Of a stretch of 64,000 bases of DNA, positions 38,521 through 46,425 are shown one piece after another. The DNA is from a bacterium (GTDB taxonomy: Bacteria; Desulfobacterota; Binatia; HRBIN30; CADEER01), in the NCBI GenBank assembly GCA_019637795.1, contig JAHBUY010000009.1, forward strand, positions 62,001 to 126,000, written 5' to 3'. Numbering within the stretch: position 1 is the stretch's first letter; the number at the start of each line of letters is the position of its first letter. The notes beneath the pieces are model-generated. The model was given only the letters and a program-made list of their open reading frames with translations. It was not told the DNA's origin and did no database searches. Position numbers and translations under genes: made by a program.

Positions 38521-38932
38521 CGATACCCCGGCCAAGCAGGAACCCCCGTGACGCGCGCGCCCCGATGATGACGAAGGGCGCGAACGAGGCCGACGCTACC
38601 ACGCACGTCACCGAGCAGGAACCGCGAATGGCTCCACAGCGAAACGCACGTCGCCCGGCATGCGGCGCCGCCGTCGCGTCCGCCGCGCCGTGCGGCTCGC
38701 TCGCGCCGCCGTCGCGGGCGCCTTGCACGGCACGGGAAAATTCCGCGCCGGGCTGTTCGCACCCGTGCAACGCGCGCCGGGACTCCGGGGCCGCACGGCG
38801 CGTCACCGTGGTCCCGGCATGCCTGGCATGCGCCTTGGATTTCCGTTGTGTCACGACACCAACGCAGTTGGTGCGGCCCCGGCCGCGCCACCGGACGCGT
38901 GCCGCGGCCCGCCGACGAGAAAGGAGGGCGAG
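38521..38932. other. Intergenic region upstream of hsp20
   Basis: About 410 bp without a supported gene. Open frames here lack initiation signals and have Arg/Ala-rich composition typical of non-coding GC-rich DNA. The only structure seen is the pair of overlapping palindromes near the hsp20 start (38849-38874), listed separately. Confidence 0.6.
38849..38874. promoter_or_regulatory. Overlapping palindromes upstream of hsp20
   Basis: GTGTCACGACAC (38849-38860) is a 5-bp inverted repeat with a 2-bp spacer. It overlaps CACCAACGCAGTTGGTG (38858-38874), a perfect 7-bp inverted repeat with a 3-nt loop. They end about 58 bp before the hsp20 ATG. An operator or a 5'-leader hairpin are both possible; it does not match the CIRCE consensus. 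The role is inferred from position only. Confidence 0.35.
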
Positions 38933-39400
38933 ATGGACCCCAAGAGCACGGTTCCGGTACCGAGGAGCGCCGCCCTGCGAGCGCGCGATCCCTTCGCGGC
39001 GTTGCGGCGCGAGATGAACGAGCTGTTCGAGGGCTTCTTCCCGAGCAGCGGCGACAACGGCGGGGTCGGCGAGTTCATGCCGCGCATCGACGTCAAGGAG
39101 ACGGACGGCGAGGTGCGGGTGAGCGCCGAGCTGCCGGGAATCGACGAGAAGGAGGTCGAGATCTCGGTCGACGGCGACCTGCTGACCATCAAGGGCGAGA
39201 AAAAGGAGGAGAAGGAGGAGAAGGGCGAGGAGTACTATCGCCTGGAGCGCTCCTACGGCAGCTTCCGCCGCAGCGTGACGTTGCCCTGCCCGGTCGACGT
39301 CGACAAGGCGACGGCGAGCGCCGCCAAGGGCGTCTTCACGGTCGTGCTGCCGAAGTCGGCGGCGGCGAAGAAGAAGACGATCGCGGTGAAGGCGGCGTAG
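38933..39400 (+). CDS. Small heat shock protein, Hsp20/alpha-crystallin family
   Basis: 155 aa from ATG 38933, with a strong AAGGAGGG ribosome-binding site at 38921-38928; the longer upstream frame lacks both. The N-terminus (DPFAALRREMNELFEGFF) is typical. The alpha-crystallin domain has ELPGIDEKEVEISVDGDLLTIKGEKK, a Glu/Lys-rich loop (KKEEKEEKGEEYY), RSYGSFRRSVTLP and the A-x-x-x-G-V-F-T-V-V-LP signature. The C-terminal IxI/V motif is weak (TIAV). It is an ATP-independent holdase chaperone that binds unfolding proteins in the cytoplasm. Likely stress-induced; see the palindromes upstream. Confidence 0.96.
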   Translation: MDPKSTVPVPRSAALRARDPFAALRREMNELFEGFFPSSGDNGGVGEFMPRIDVKETDGEVRVSAELPGIDEKEVEISVDGDLLTIKGEKKEEKEEKGEEYYRLERSYGSFRRSVTLPCPVDVDKATASAAKGVFTVVLPKSAAAKKKTIAVKAA

Positions 39401-39541
39401 CCCGCCGCGTCAGCTCGGCCACGCGAGTGGGGAGGCGCTGCGCGCGACGACGCGCCGCGCACCTGGCCCGTGATCCGGCCGGGGCCGCTGCCGCGGCCCC
39501 CGGCCGGGCGAGTCGACAGCCTGCGGGCGCCGCTCGACCGG

Positions 39542-40288
39542 TCACGTCATCAGCGCCGGCACCGTCGCCCAGTCCTCCGCATCGTGGCCGAAGATCAGGC
39601 GCGCCCCGGCGGCGCGCAACGCCCGCAGGCGCAGCAGCGCGGCGCGCATCGCCTCGGGGTCGTCGGCGATCGACGGCAGGTGCAACGTTTCCAGCGTGCG
39701 GCGGAGGTAGCAGGCGTCGGCGGTGAGGATCACGTCGCCGGAATCGAGGCGCAGCCGCAGCGACTGGTGCCCCGGCGTGTGCCCGTGGGTCGGCAGGCAG
39801 ACGATGCGGCCGTCGCCGAAGACGTCGTGCTCGCCGTCCACCAGCAGCACGTCATGCCCGTGGTCGTAGTCGTGCGGGAAGTAGTGCTGGCGCGCGATCT
39901 GATCCGGATCGTGCCCGGCCGCCCATTCGCGCCGCTGCACGAGCAGGCGCGCGTTCGGGATCTGCGCGTTGCCGCCGCTGTGATCGAAGTGGAGGTGCGA
40001 ATTGATCAGCAGGCGCACCCGCGTGGCCTCGATGCCGATGGCCGCGAGTCGCGCCGCCACCTCTTCGCCGGGCGCGAACTGCACGTCGAAGACGTTCGAC
40101 ACCACCCCCAGCCGCCCCGCCGGATCACGCTGCGTCTGCGGATGCAGTCCGCTGTCGAACAGCACCACGCCCCGCGGATGCTCGATCACGAAGCAGGGAA
40201 CGGGAACCCGCAGGCGCCCCGGCTCGCCAGCGAGAAACCCGCCCATCGGCCCGTCCAGCCATCCGCAGGTCAGCGCATGCAAACGCAT
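39542..40288 (-). CDS. Metallo-beta-lactamase-fold lactonase-like hydrolase (AHL lactonase family)
   Basis: 248 aa. The di-zinc motif SHLHFDH is at residues 97-103 (H98, H100, D102, H103); further ligands are in PTHGHTPGHQS, the LTADACYL segment and the terminal FGHDAEDW. The N-terminus (MRLHALTCGWLDGPMGGFLAGEPGRL) and spacing match the AiiA/AttM N-acyl-homoserine-lactone lactonase group, which opens the lactone ring of quorum-sensing signals. Other MBL lactonases and esterases share these motifs, so quorum quenching is inferred. Downstream of and on the same strand as the zinc dehydrogenase gene (52 bp gap), possibly one transcript. Confidence 0.87.
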   Translation of the reverse strand: MRLHALTCGWLDGPMGGFLAGEPGRLRVPVPCFVIEHPRGVVLFDSGLHPQTQRDPAGRLGVVSNVFDVQFAPGEEVAARLAAIGIEATRVRLLINSHLHFDHSGGNAQIPNARLLVQRREWAAGHDPDQIARQHYFPHDYDHGHDVLLVDGEHDVFGDGRIVCLPTHGHTPGHQSLRLRLDSGDVILTADACYLRRTLETLHLPSIADDPEAMRAALLRLRALRAAGARLIFGHDAEDWATVPALMT

Positions 40289-40340
40289 CGGCGTCCTCCC
40301 ATGCCGCTCGCCGCGCCGCCGTGGGGGATCACGGGACGGA

Positions 40341-41288
40341 TCACGGCTCGAGCAGGACCTTGAGCGCGCCGCGCGCCGCGGCGAGGCGCAATGCCTCGGC
40401 GCCGTCGCGCAACGGCCGCCGGGCGGTGATCAGCGGGCGCACGTCCACCGTCCCGCGCGCCAGCGCATCGAGCGCCGGCGCGAACGGACCGCAGCGCGAG
40501 CCGACGACGGTGATCTCGTCGACCACCACCGGCGCCAGGTCGAGCGGGGCCGCGTGCGCGACCGTGCTCTTCAGCACCAGCGTGCCGCGCGGCCGGGTCG
40601 CGGCGATGGCCTGGGCCATCCCCTCGGCTCGGCCGGTCGCCTCGACGACGACCTCGACCTGCGCGCGGTTCCACTCTTCGGCGGTCGCGGTCGCGATGCC
40701 GCGCCGGCGCAGGATCGCCAGCTTGTCGGGATGGCGGCCAACCGCCAGAACCTGCGCGCCCGCCGCGGCCAGCACCTGCGCCACGAGCAGCCCGAGCTTG
40801 CCGTCGCCCAGGACGACGCAGCGCGCCCGCGCCGCCGCCGGCACCTGCTCGAGGATCTCGCAGGCCGCGGCGAGCGGTTCGCAGAACACCGCCGCGTCGT
40901 CCGGCACGCCGTCCGGCACCGCGTGCAGGTTGGCGACCGGCACCGCGACGTATTCGGCGAAGGCGCCGTCGGCGCCGAGGATCCCCATCACCGTCCGGCT
41001 CGGACAGTGGCGCCGGAGTCCCGCGACGCAGGTCTCGCACCGCCCGCACGCGAAGTTGATCTCGCCCACCACGCGGCGGCCGCGCCAGGCGTCGGGGCCG
41101 TCGACGACGACGCCGACGAGCTCGTGGCCGAGCACGCCGCGGAAACCCATGTAGCCGCGCGTCAGCTCGAGATCCGTGTTGCAGATGCCGGCCAGGGTCA
41201 CGCGCACCACGGCCGTGTCGGCGCCCGGCACGGGCTCCGGGTGCTGCACGACGGCGGCCGTGGCGCCGTCCCACCGCAGGGCGCGCAT
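40341..41288 (-). CDS. Zinc-dependent medium-chain alcohol dehydrogenase
   Basis: 315 aa from ATG 41288 (MRALRWDGATAAVV); the longer frame runs into an intergenic repeat array. Catalytic zinc residues are Cys36 (AGICNTDLEL) and His55/Glu56 (LGHELVG). Structural zinc cysteines are 81, 84, 87 and 95 (CGRCETCVAGLRRHC). The NAD(P) motif is VVLGDGKLGLLVAQVL and the following segment ends VGRHPDK, a basic residue suggesting NADPH could be used. It is slightly short for the family (about 340 aa). It probably oxidises or reduces a sugar alcohol or similar polyol, like threonine- or sorbitol-dehydrogenase relatives; the substrate is unknown. Confidence 0.9.
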   Translation of the reverse strand: MRALRWDGATAAVVQHPEPVPGADTAVVRVTLAGICNTDLELTRGYMGFRGVLGHELVGVVVDGPDAWRGRRVVGEINFACGRCETCVAGLRRHCPSRTVMGILGADGAFAEYVAVPVANLHAVPDGVPDDAAVFCEPLAAACEILEQVPAAARARCVVLGDGKLGLLVAQVLAAAGAQVLAVGRHPDKLAILRRRGIATATAEEWNRAQVEVVVEATGRAEGMAQAIAATRPRGTLVLKSTVAHAAPLDLAPVVVDEITVVGSRCGPFAPALDALARGTVDVRPLITARRPLRDGAEALRLAAARGALKVLLEP

Positions 41289-41370
41289 GGAGCCGTCAGT
41301 CTCAGCTTTGCCGTCGCGCCGCAACCCGCGCCAGCTCGGCGCCGCCCCGCGCGAGCGGGCGGCGGGGATC

Positions 41371-41733
41371 CGCGTGTATCGGCGCTGCCCGTCCTCGGAA
41401 CACCGATGGACACCGACCCCTCCCCGCCGCCTCCCGATGCACACCGATCCGCCCCGCCACCGCCGCCGAAGCGAGGGCATCCGCGTTCATTGGCGGGGGG
41501 GAGCGGCGGGGATCCGTGTTCATCTGTGTTCCCCGGCTGTGTTCCCCGGCTCGAGGAACACCGATGGACACCGACCCCACGCCGCCGCCTCCCGATGAAC
41601 ACCGATCCGCCCCGCCACCGCCGCCGAAGCAAGGGATCCGTGTTCATTGGCGGGGGGAGCGGCGGGGATCCGCGTTCATCTGTGTTCCTCGAGCCGAGGA
41701 ACACCGATGGACACCGACCCCCGCCGCGGTCAC
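41371..41733. repeat. Tandem intergenic repeat array (about 145-158 bp unit)
   Basis: Unit 1 starts at 41398 and unit 2 at 41556; each begins GAACACCGATGGACACCGAC. A truncated third unit starts at 41699, and a degenerate unit end precedes unit 1 (from about 41371). Each unit is rich in ACACCGA, GCCGCCTCCCGATG and GGCGGGGGGAGCGGCGGGGA words and has GTTCATCTGTGTTCC near its end. Units 1 and 2 differ by short indels. No ORF with sensible composition crosses it. It lies between the convergent-side gene starts of the dehydrogenase and hisI-like genes and resembles other intergenic repeats in related genomes. Confidence 0.85.
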
Positions 41734-42140
41734 GGATCGAGGTTCACCAGCTCGCCGGTCGCGAGGTCGAGGCGGCGGTAGTAGCAGTTGCGGGGCTGAC
41801 CCTGGGCGTTCTTGGTGTGGCAGATGCCGCCGCGGCGTGGGCGGACGAGGTAGAGGAGGGAATTCTGCTCGCAGTTCACCCGCACCTCGAGCAGGTCGAA
41901 GGTCTCGCCCGACGTCTTGCCCTTCTCCCACAGCTCGTTGCGCGAGGTGCTCCAGAACACCGCCGTGCGCTGGGCGATGCTGGCGCGCAGCGCCTGCTCG
42001 TTGGCGTAGGCGACGAGGATGACCTCGCCGGTGTCGGCGTTCTGCACGGCCACCGGCAGGATGTCCGGGCAGGCCGTGGTGGCCTTGAGCAGCTTGCGGA
42101 AATCCAGCGTCAGGGCGCGGCCTTCTTCGAGCTCGTTCAT
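41730..42140 (-). CDS. hisI: Phosphoribosyl-AMP cyclohydrolase-like protein (HisI family, metal motif replaced)
   Basis: 136 aa from ATG 42140. Overall it follows HisI: CPDILPVAVQNADTGEVILVAYANEQAL, FWSTSRNELWEKGKTSGET, and a C-terminal GGICHTKNAQGQPRNCYYRRL. HisI hydrolyses phosphoribosyl-AMP in step 3 of histidine biosynthesis, using zinc cysteines and a D-x-D-x-D magnesium site. Here the Mg motif reads N89-C90-E91-Q92-N93, so all three Asp positions are changed, although the zinc-site cysteines (C90, C107, C119) remain. It may be an active subclass or a relative with another role. It is divergent from the GTPase genes, with no other his gene nearby. Confidence 0.82.
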   Translation of the reverse strand: MNELEEGRALTLDFRKLLKATTACPDILPVAVQNADTGEVILVAYANEQALRASIAQRTAVFWSTSRNELWEKGKTSGETFDLLEVRVNCEQNSLLYLVRPRRGGICHTKNAQGQPRNCYYRRLDLATGELVNLDP

Positions 42141-42284
42141 CCGGGGAGGTAAACCACAGCGCCCGGCGGAGCACCACAGCGGACCGGACGGATTGAATCG
42201 TCGAAGGAGGAAACGGCATCGCCGAGACGGCGGAGAACCCCGGCGCGGTGGTCCTCGGCCGGCGGCTGTGGTTTGTTCCGCCGA

Positions 42285-44018
42285 ATGGACCGCTCCGCCA
42301 CCCTGCGCCGGGCGCGCGACCTGCTGGCGCCGCGGCGCGAACGGTTGCCGGCGGCGGCGCGGGCGGTCGACCTGCTGGAGCGCGACCTGCTGCCGCGCTC
42401 GGCGGGGGGCGATGCCTATCTGGTGGTCGGCATCGTCGGCCCCAACAACGCCGGCAAATCGGCGCTGTTCAACGCCCTCGTCGGCCGCTCGCTGAGCCCG
42501 TCGCTGCCCACCGGCGGCGCCACCAGGCGGCTGGTCGGCGCCGCCCACCCGGCGCTGCTGGCGCGGCTGCGCGACGAGCCCACCCTGGCCCGTTTTCGCC
42601 TGCAACCGTTCCCGAACGACGTCGCCGACGCGCCGCTGCAGCCCACCGCGGATCCCGCCGCGCTGCTCCTCGCCACGGAGGCGGCGCTGCCCCAGGGCCT
42701 GCTGCTGATCGACACGCCGGACTTCGACAGCGTGCTCGAGGACAACCGCATCGCCAGCGAATCGCTGCTGGCCGTCGCCGATCTCGTGGTCGCGGTGGTC
42801 ACCCGGCACTCCTACCAGAACCTCGCCGTCGTCCGCTTCCTCGAACGCTGGCTGCGGCACGGCCGGCCGTGGATGCTGGTGTACAACGAAGCCGGCGACG
42901 CCGCGGTCGCGGCCGCCCACGCCGCCAAGCTCGCCGCCGACGTCGGCACGCCGCCGCTCGCCGCCTTTTGGGCGCCGCACAGCCTGGCGGTGCAACGCGG
43001 CGAGGCGCCCCTGGATCCGGCGCCGCTCGCCGGACCGGAGCCGGGGCGGCCGTTGCAGGCGCTGCTGTTCGACGTCGCCGCCATCGCCGAGGTGAAGACG
43101 CGCGCCCTCGACGCCGCCCTCGCCCGCCTGCGCGACGCGGTCGGCGAGACCGCGGCCGCGCTGGACGACGACGCGCGACGCGCCGGCGCCGTGCTGCAGG
43201 CGGCCGAGGCGCGCGCCATCGAGGCGGGGATGCGGGTCGCCGCCGCCGCCATGCCGGCGCGCCCCTTCGTCGACGCCTTCCGCACCGTGCTCGACCGCCG
43301 CAGCAACCCGCTCAGCCGCAGTTGGCGCACCACCCTGCGCCACATCCGCCTCGGCCTCGAGAGCCTGCCGCGCCGCCTGCGCGGCGATCGCCCGCACCCG
43401 GAGCAGGCGGCCGGCACGCTGGTCGCGATCGAACGCGACGAGCTCGCCGCCGCCTGGCCGCTCTACTGGGAGGAGCTGGTGCGCGACCTCGGCGCCGAGG
43501 CGCGCCACCCGGCGCGGCAGACGGCGACGCCGGCGGTGCGGGCGCGCCTCGACGCCGACCTCGCGGAGGGGCGCCGTTCCGCCGCCTTCGACGAAGGCGT
43601 CGGCGCGCTGGCGATGCGCGACGCCGAGGTCGCCGAGTTCCAGCGCGCCTGCGAGCACCTGGTCGAGCGCGCCATCGAGGACCGCGGCTTCGAGCTCGAC
43701 ATCCAGGCCGCCGCCGACCTCGCCACCCTGGTGCCGATCGCGCTCGCCGCGGCGGTGATCGTCAACACCGGCGGTCTCGGCTCCGACCTCGCCGCCGTGG
43801 GCGGCGGCGCCGTCGGCACCTTCCTGTTCGAGAAGTACGCGCACGTGCTCGGCCGCGGCATCATGGCCGACGCGCGGCGGCGCTGGACGGAGGTGCGCGG
43901 CCGCCAACTGGCGCACAGCCTGGTGGATGCCGCGCTGACCACCACCGCGCCGTACGTCCGCGCCGGCATCGCCGACGACACGGCCCTGGCGGCGCGGCTG
44001 CGGGAGCTGGCGATTTGA
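42285..44018 (+). CDS. Dynamin-like/Era-like GTPase with C-terminal membrane segment, gene 1 of a pair
   Basis: 577 aa from ATG 42285 (MDRSATLRRARDLL); an in-frame TTG four codons upstream is less likely. G1 is GPNNAGKS (residues 52-59) and G3 is DTPDFDS (from about D143). The G4 NKxD motif is not canonical, which is common in dynamin-like and Toc-type GTPases. Long helical stretches (AALDDDARRAGAVLQAAEARAIEAG and the following helices) lead to a hydrophobic C-terminal segment (LATLVPIALAAAVIVNTGGLGSDLAAVGGG). That segment could insert in a membrane like the paddle of bacterial dynamin-like proteins. A second GTPase gene follows 31 bp downstream. Cellular role unknown; membrane remodelling is a hypothesis. 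Confidence 0.78.
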   Translation: MDRSATLRRARDLLAPRRERLPAAARAVDLLERDLLPRSAGGDAYLVVGIVGPNNAGKSALFNALVGRSLSPSLPTGGATRRLVGAAHPALLARLRDEPTLARFRLQPFPNDVADAPLQPTADPAALLLATEAALPQGLLLIDTPDFDSVLEDNRIASESLLAVADLVVAVVTRHSYQNLAVVRFLERWLRHGRPWMLVYNEAGDAAVAAAHAAKLAADVGTPPLAAFWAPHSLAVQRGEAPLDPAPLAGPEPGRPLQALLFDVAAIAEVKTRALDAALARLRDAVGETAAALDDDARRAGAVLQAAEARAIEAGMRVAAAAMPARPFVDAFRTVLDRRSNPLSRSWRTTLRHIRLGLESLPRRLRGDRPHPEQAAGTLVAIERDELAAAWPLYWEELVRDLGAEARHPARQTATPAVRARLDADLAEGRRSAAFDEGVGALAMRDAEVAEFQRACEHLVERAIEDRGFELDIQAAADLATLVPIALAAAVIVNTGGLGSDLAAVGGGAVGTFLFEKYAHVLGRGIMADARRRWTEVRGRQLAHSLVDAALTTTAPYVRAGIADDTALAARLRELAI

Positions 44019-44049
44019 ACCGCGGCGCGCCGCGGAGCAGACAGAGACG

Positions 44050-45756
44050 ATGACCGACCTGGGCGTGAAGCTCGAATCCCTGCGCCGCCACCTCCACGCG
44101 CAGGTGGAGGTCGTGGCAGGGCTGCGCGCGGTGCGCGATCGGCGGCCCGAGCTGGACGCTCTGCTCGCCGATCTCGATCGCCAGATCGCGCGCGTCCAGC
44201 GCGCCGCCGTGATCACGCTGGTGGGCGCCACCGGCGCCGGCAAGTCGACGCTGCTCAACGCGCTGGCGGGACGACCCATCGCGCTCGAAGGCGTCGACCG
44301 GCCGACGACCCGCCAGCCGGTGATCTACGCGCCGCTCGACGCCGACGTCGACGAGCTCGCCGCCGACGCCACGGTGGTGCGCTACGACGCCGCCGGTGGA
44401 CCGTGGACGGCGCAGGTGCTGGTCGACGCGCCGGACCTGAACAGCATCGACGCCGCGCATCGCGCCACCGTCACCGCGCTCGCCGAACGCAGCGACGTCC
44501 TGGTGGTCGTCCTGCACCGCCAGTCGGTGCTCGAAGCCGCGTCGGTGTCGTTCGTCGACGCCTTCGCCGGCCGCCGCCACCTGTTGTTCGCCCTCAACCG
44601 CGCCGACGAGCTGACGCCCGAGGCGCGCGACGCCCTGCTCGCCCAGGTGCGGCGGCTCGCCGCCGACCGCTGGCACGCCGCCGCCGCGCCGGTGCTGGCG
44701 CTCAGCGCCCGCGCGGCGCAGACGCAGCCGCGCGCCGAGGGCTGGGCCGCGTTCTGCGACGCGCTGCGGGAGCTGGCGCGCGACCATGCCATCGGCGGCG
44801 TGCGCCGGCTCAACGCCCTCGGCACGGCGGCGCGGCTCGGCGGCCTGTTCGCCGCCGCCGCCGCCGACGCCGCCGCGGATCTGGCCGCGCTGCCGGTCGA
44901 CGCCGCCGCCGGGCTCGACGCCCTCGGCGAGCGCTGCGCCGCCGACGTCGCCGAGCGCCTGGCGCTGCGCCGCGCCGATCTCCGCCTGCTGCTGTGGGGC
45001 GAAGCGGCGCGGCGCTGGGACGGACCCGGCGGCTGGGCCCTGCGCAGCGGCGGCCTCAGCGGGTTGGGACTGGGCGCCGGCGCGGCGATCGCGGCGCGCC
45101 ATCCGCTGCTCGCCGCCGGCACCGCCGCCGGCGCGCTGGCCGCGGATCAGGTGCAGCGCGTGCTGCGCGAGCAACGCGTCGGCGACGCGGCGGCGCTGCT
45201 GCCGAGCGAGGGCGAATTCACGGCCTGGTTCACCGCGGCGTTGTCGCCGGCGCGGGTGCGGGTCGCCCGCCTCGCCGGCGCGCCCGACGCGCTCGGCCTG
45301 CCCAGCCCCGACGCCGCGCGCGCCGTCGCCGGCAGCGCCGTCGAAGACGCCTGGGCGCGCCTCGTCCAGCGCGAGCTGCCCGCCGCCGCGGAGCGCAGCG
45401 CGCTGCGCTACCTGCGTTGGCTGCTCGACCTGCCGGTGTACGCGCTCGGCGTCTGGGTGCTCTTCCAGGTGGCGCGGGGATTCATCGACGGCGCCTATGT
45501 CGGCTTCGATTTTCTCGTCAACGCGGCGCTGCTCCTCGCCGCGTACCTGTTCGCCGTCCGCTTCGCCGTCCGGCGCGGCCTCGCCTGGCGCGCCCGCCGC
45601 CTGCTCGACGACGTCATCCTCCGCACCCGCCGCGCCCTCGGCACCCAGGCCGATGCCACCCGCACCGCCGTGCAGGCGGCCGTCGCGCTGCAACAGGCGA
45701 CGTTGCAGGAGCTGAGCGCCCTCGATGCCAACTGGCGCGCCGCCCTGAGCGCCTGA
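44050..45756 (+). CDS. Membrane-anchored GTPase, gene 2 of a pair
   Basis: 568 aa. G1 is GATGAGKST (59-67), G2 is likely in RPTTRQPVIY, G3 is DAPDLNS (from D126), G4 is NRAD (N183-D186) and G5 LSA. So this subunit keeps the complete guanine-binding set. The middle is long, Ala-rich and helical. Two C-terminal hydrophobic helices (LPVYALGVWVLFQVARGFI and FLVNAALLLAAYLFAVRFAV) anchor it in the inner membrane, with an amphipathic tail. It is 31 bp after the first GTPase and almost certainly co-transcribed. The pair recalls dynamin-type heteromers (one canonical, one degenerate), but no specific family is recognised. Confidence 0.8.
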   Translation: MTDLGVKLESLRRHLHAQVEVVAGLRAVRDRRPELDALLADLDRQIARVQRAAVITLVGATGAGKSTLLNALAGRPIALEGVDRPTTRQPVIYAPLDADVDELAADATVVRYDAAGGPWTAQVLVDAPDLNSIDAAHRATVTALAERSDVLVVVLHRQSVLEAASVSFVDAFAGRRHLLFALNRADELTPEARDALLAQVRRLAADRWHAAAAPVLALSARAAQTQPRAEGWAAFCDALRELARDHAIGGVRRLNALGTAARLGGLFAAAAADAAADLAALPVDAAAGLDALGERCAADVAERLALRRADLRLLLWGEAARRWDGPGGWALRSGGLSGLGLGAGAAIAARHPLLAAGTAAGALAADQVQRVLREQRVGDAAALLPSEGEFTAWFTAALSPARVRVARLAGAPDALGLPSPDAARAVAGSAVEDAWARLVQRELPAAAERSALRYLRWLLDLPVYALGVWVLFQVARGFIDGAYVGFDFLVNAALLLAAYLFAVRFAVRRGLAWRARRLLDDVILRTRRALGTQADATRTAVQAAVALQQATLQELSALDANWRAALSA

Positions 45757-45765
45757 ACACCGCCC

Positions 45766-45792
45766 GGCCGCGCGGGAGCGCGGCCCTCCAGG
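45766..45792 (+). repeat. REP element copy 1
   Basis: The hairpin core has arms GGCCGCGC and GCGCGGCC around a GGGA loop, followed by CTCCAGG; read on the opposite strand it is GGAG plus hairpin, the usual REP tetranucleotide arrangement. Identical in all 27 bp to copies at 46347-46373 (inverted) and 46426-46452. An imperfect inverted partner lies at 45798-45818, forming a BIME-like pair. Confidence 0.9.
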
Positions 45793-45828
45793 TCACACGC
45801 CCGCGCTCCCGCGCGACCCTCGCAGCGC

Positions 45829-46287
45829 CTACCACCACTCCAGCGACGTCATCTCGCCCTGGAAGGGCCAGCGCGCTGGATGTTCGACCAACCCGTGCCG
45901 GACGGGGTTCCAGCGCACGTACCGCCATTTCTCGTCGTAGCCGGCATCCGAACGGAGCTGGGTGTCCCAGCAGTCGCGCTGCCAGAGCGGGCGGGCGACG
46001 TCAGCCCGCCATCGGCGCGTCGCCATCGCCTTCCAGAACCGCACCCAGGCCACGACCGCGACATCGTCGCGCGGCGCGCAGAACAGGTGCACGTGATCGG
46101 GCATCAGGACGTAGCGTCCGACCGCCCAGCTCGCGGCGCGACGCCACGCGTCGCACAGGATCGCCGCGGCTTCGTGATTCGCCAGGAGCGGCCGGCGACG
46201 ATCCGTGCAGACCGTCACGAGCAGGATGACCGGCCTGCCAATCCGTTCAATCGGCGACGGATGCGCCGGCGTTCGCCGCGACCTCAT
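45829..46287 (-). CDS. REP-associated tyrosine transposase (RAYT, Y1/HUH family)
   Basis: About 152 aa from ATG 46287; an in-frame ATG at 46344 would add 19 residues that run toward the REP copy, so the start is uncertain. The HUH metal motif is seen in GRYVLMPDHVHLFCAP, and the catalytic Tyr is likely in the segment EKWRYVRWNPVRHGLV. The FWKAMATRRW and LWQRDCWDTQLR segments are typical of RAYTs. These single-strand transposases recognise the flanking REP hairpins. Perfect REP copies lie 37 bp after the stop and about 60 bp before the start, as expected for an active or recently active REP/RAYT locus. Confidence 0.9.
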   Translation of the reverse strand: MRSRRTPAHPSPIERIGRPVILLVTVCTDRRRPLLANHEAAAILCDAWRRAASWAVGRYVLMPDHVHLFCAPRDDVAVVAWVRFWKAMATRRWRADVARPLWQRDCWDTQLRSDAGYDEKWRYVRWNPVRHGLVEHPARWPFQGEMTSLEWW

Positions 46288-46346
46288 GGTCGCCTCTGCC
46301 GCCATCCGGCCCCCGGGCGCAATCGCCGCCATGCACCGATTCACCG

Positions 46347-46373
46347 CCTGGAGGGCCGCGCTCCCGCGCGGCC
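46347..46373 (-). repeat. REP element copy 2 (inverted)
   Basis: Exact reverse complement of REP copy 1 over 27 bp. It lies just upstream of the RAYT gene start. The GGAG tetranucleotide precedes the hairpin on this strand. Confidence 0.9.
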
Positions 46374-46425
46374 GTGCGACGCCGGGGGATCACCACCCGC
46401 TCCCATGCCCGGCGAACAGTGACAT

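Noticed and set aside
41371..41733. CRISPR or coding origin of the tandem repeats
   Set aside because: Units are long, directly adjacent and vary by indels, with no short repeats and no cas genes.
41730..44279. 849-aa reverse frame covering the HisI-like gene and GTPase 1
   Set aside because: Only the last 136 residues match HisI; the rest is antisense to the GTPase genes.
42285..45756. Reading the GTPase pair as an antiphage defence system
   Set aside because: There is no nuclease, NTPase effector or defence neighbourhood; adjacency of a RAYT is not evidence for defence.
46302..46344. Longer N-terminus for the RAYT gene
   Set aside because: The extra residues run toward the REP copy and do not look like RAYT sequence; kept as an alternative start only.
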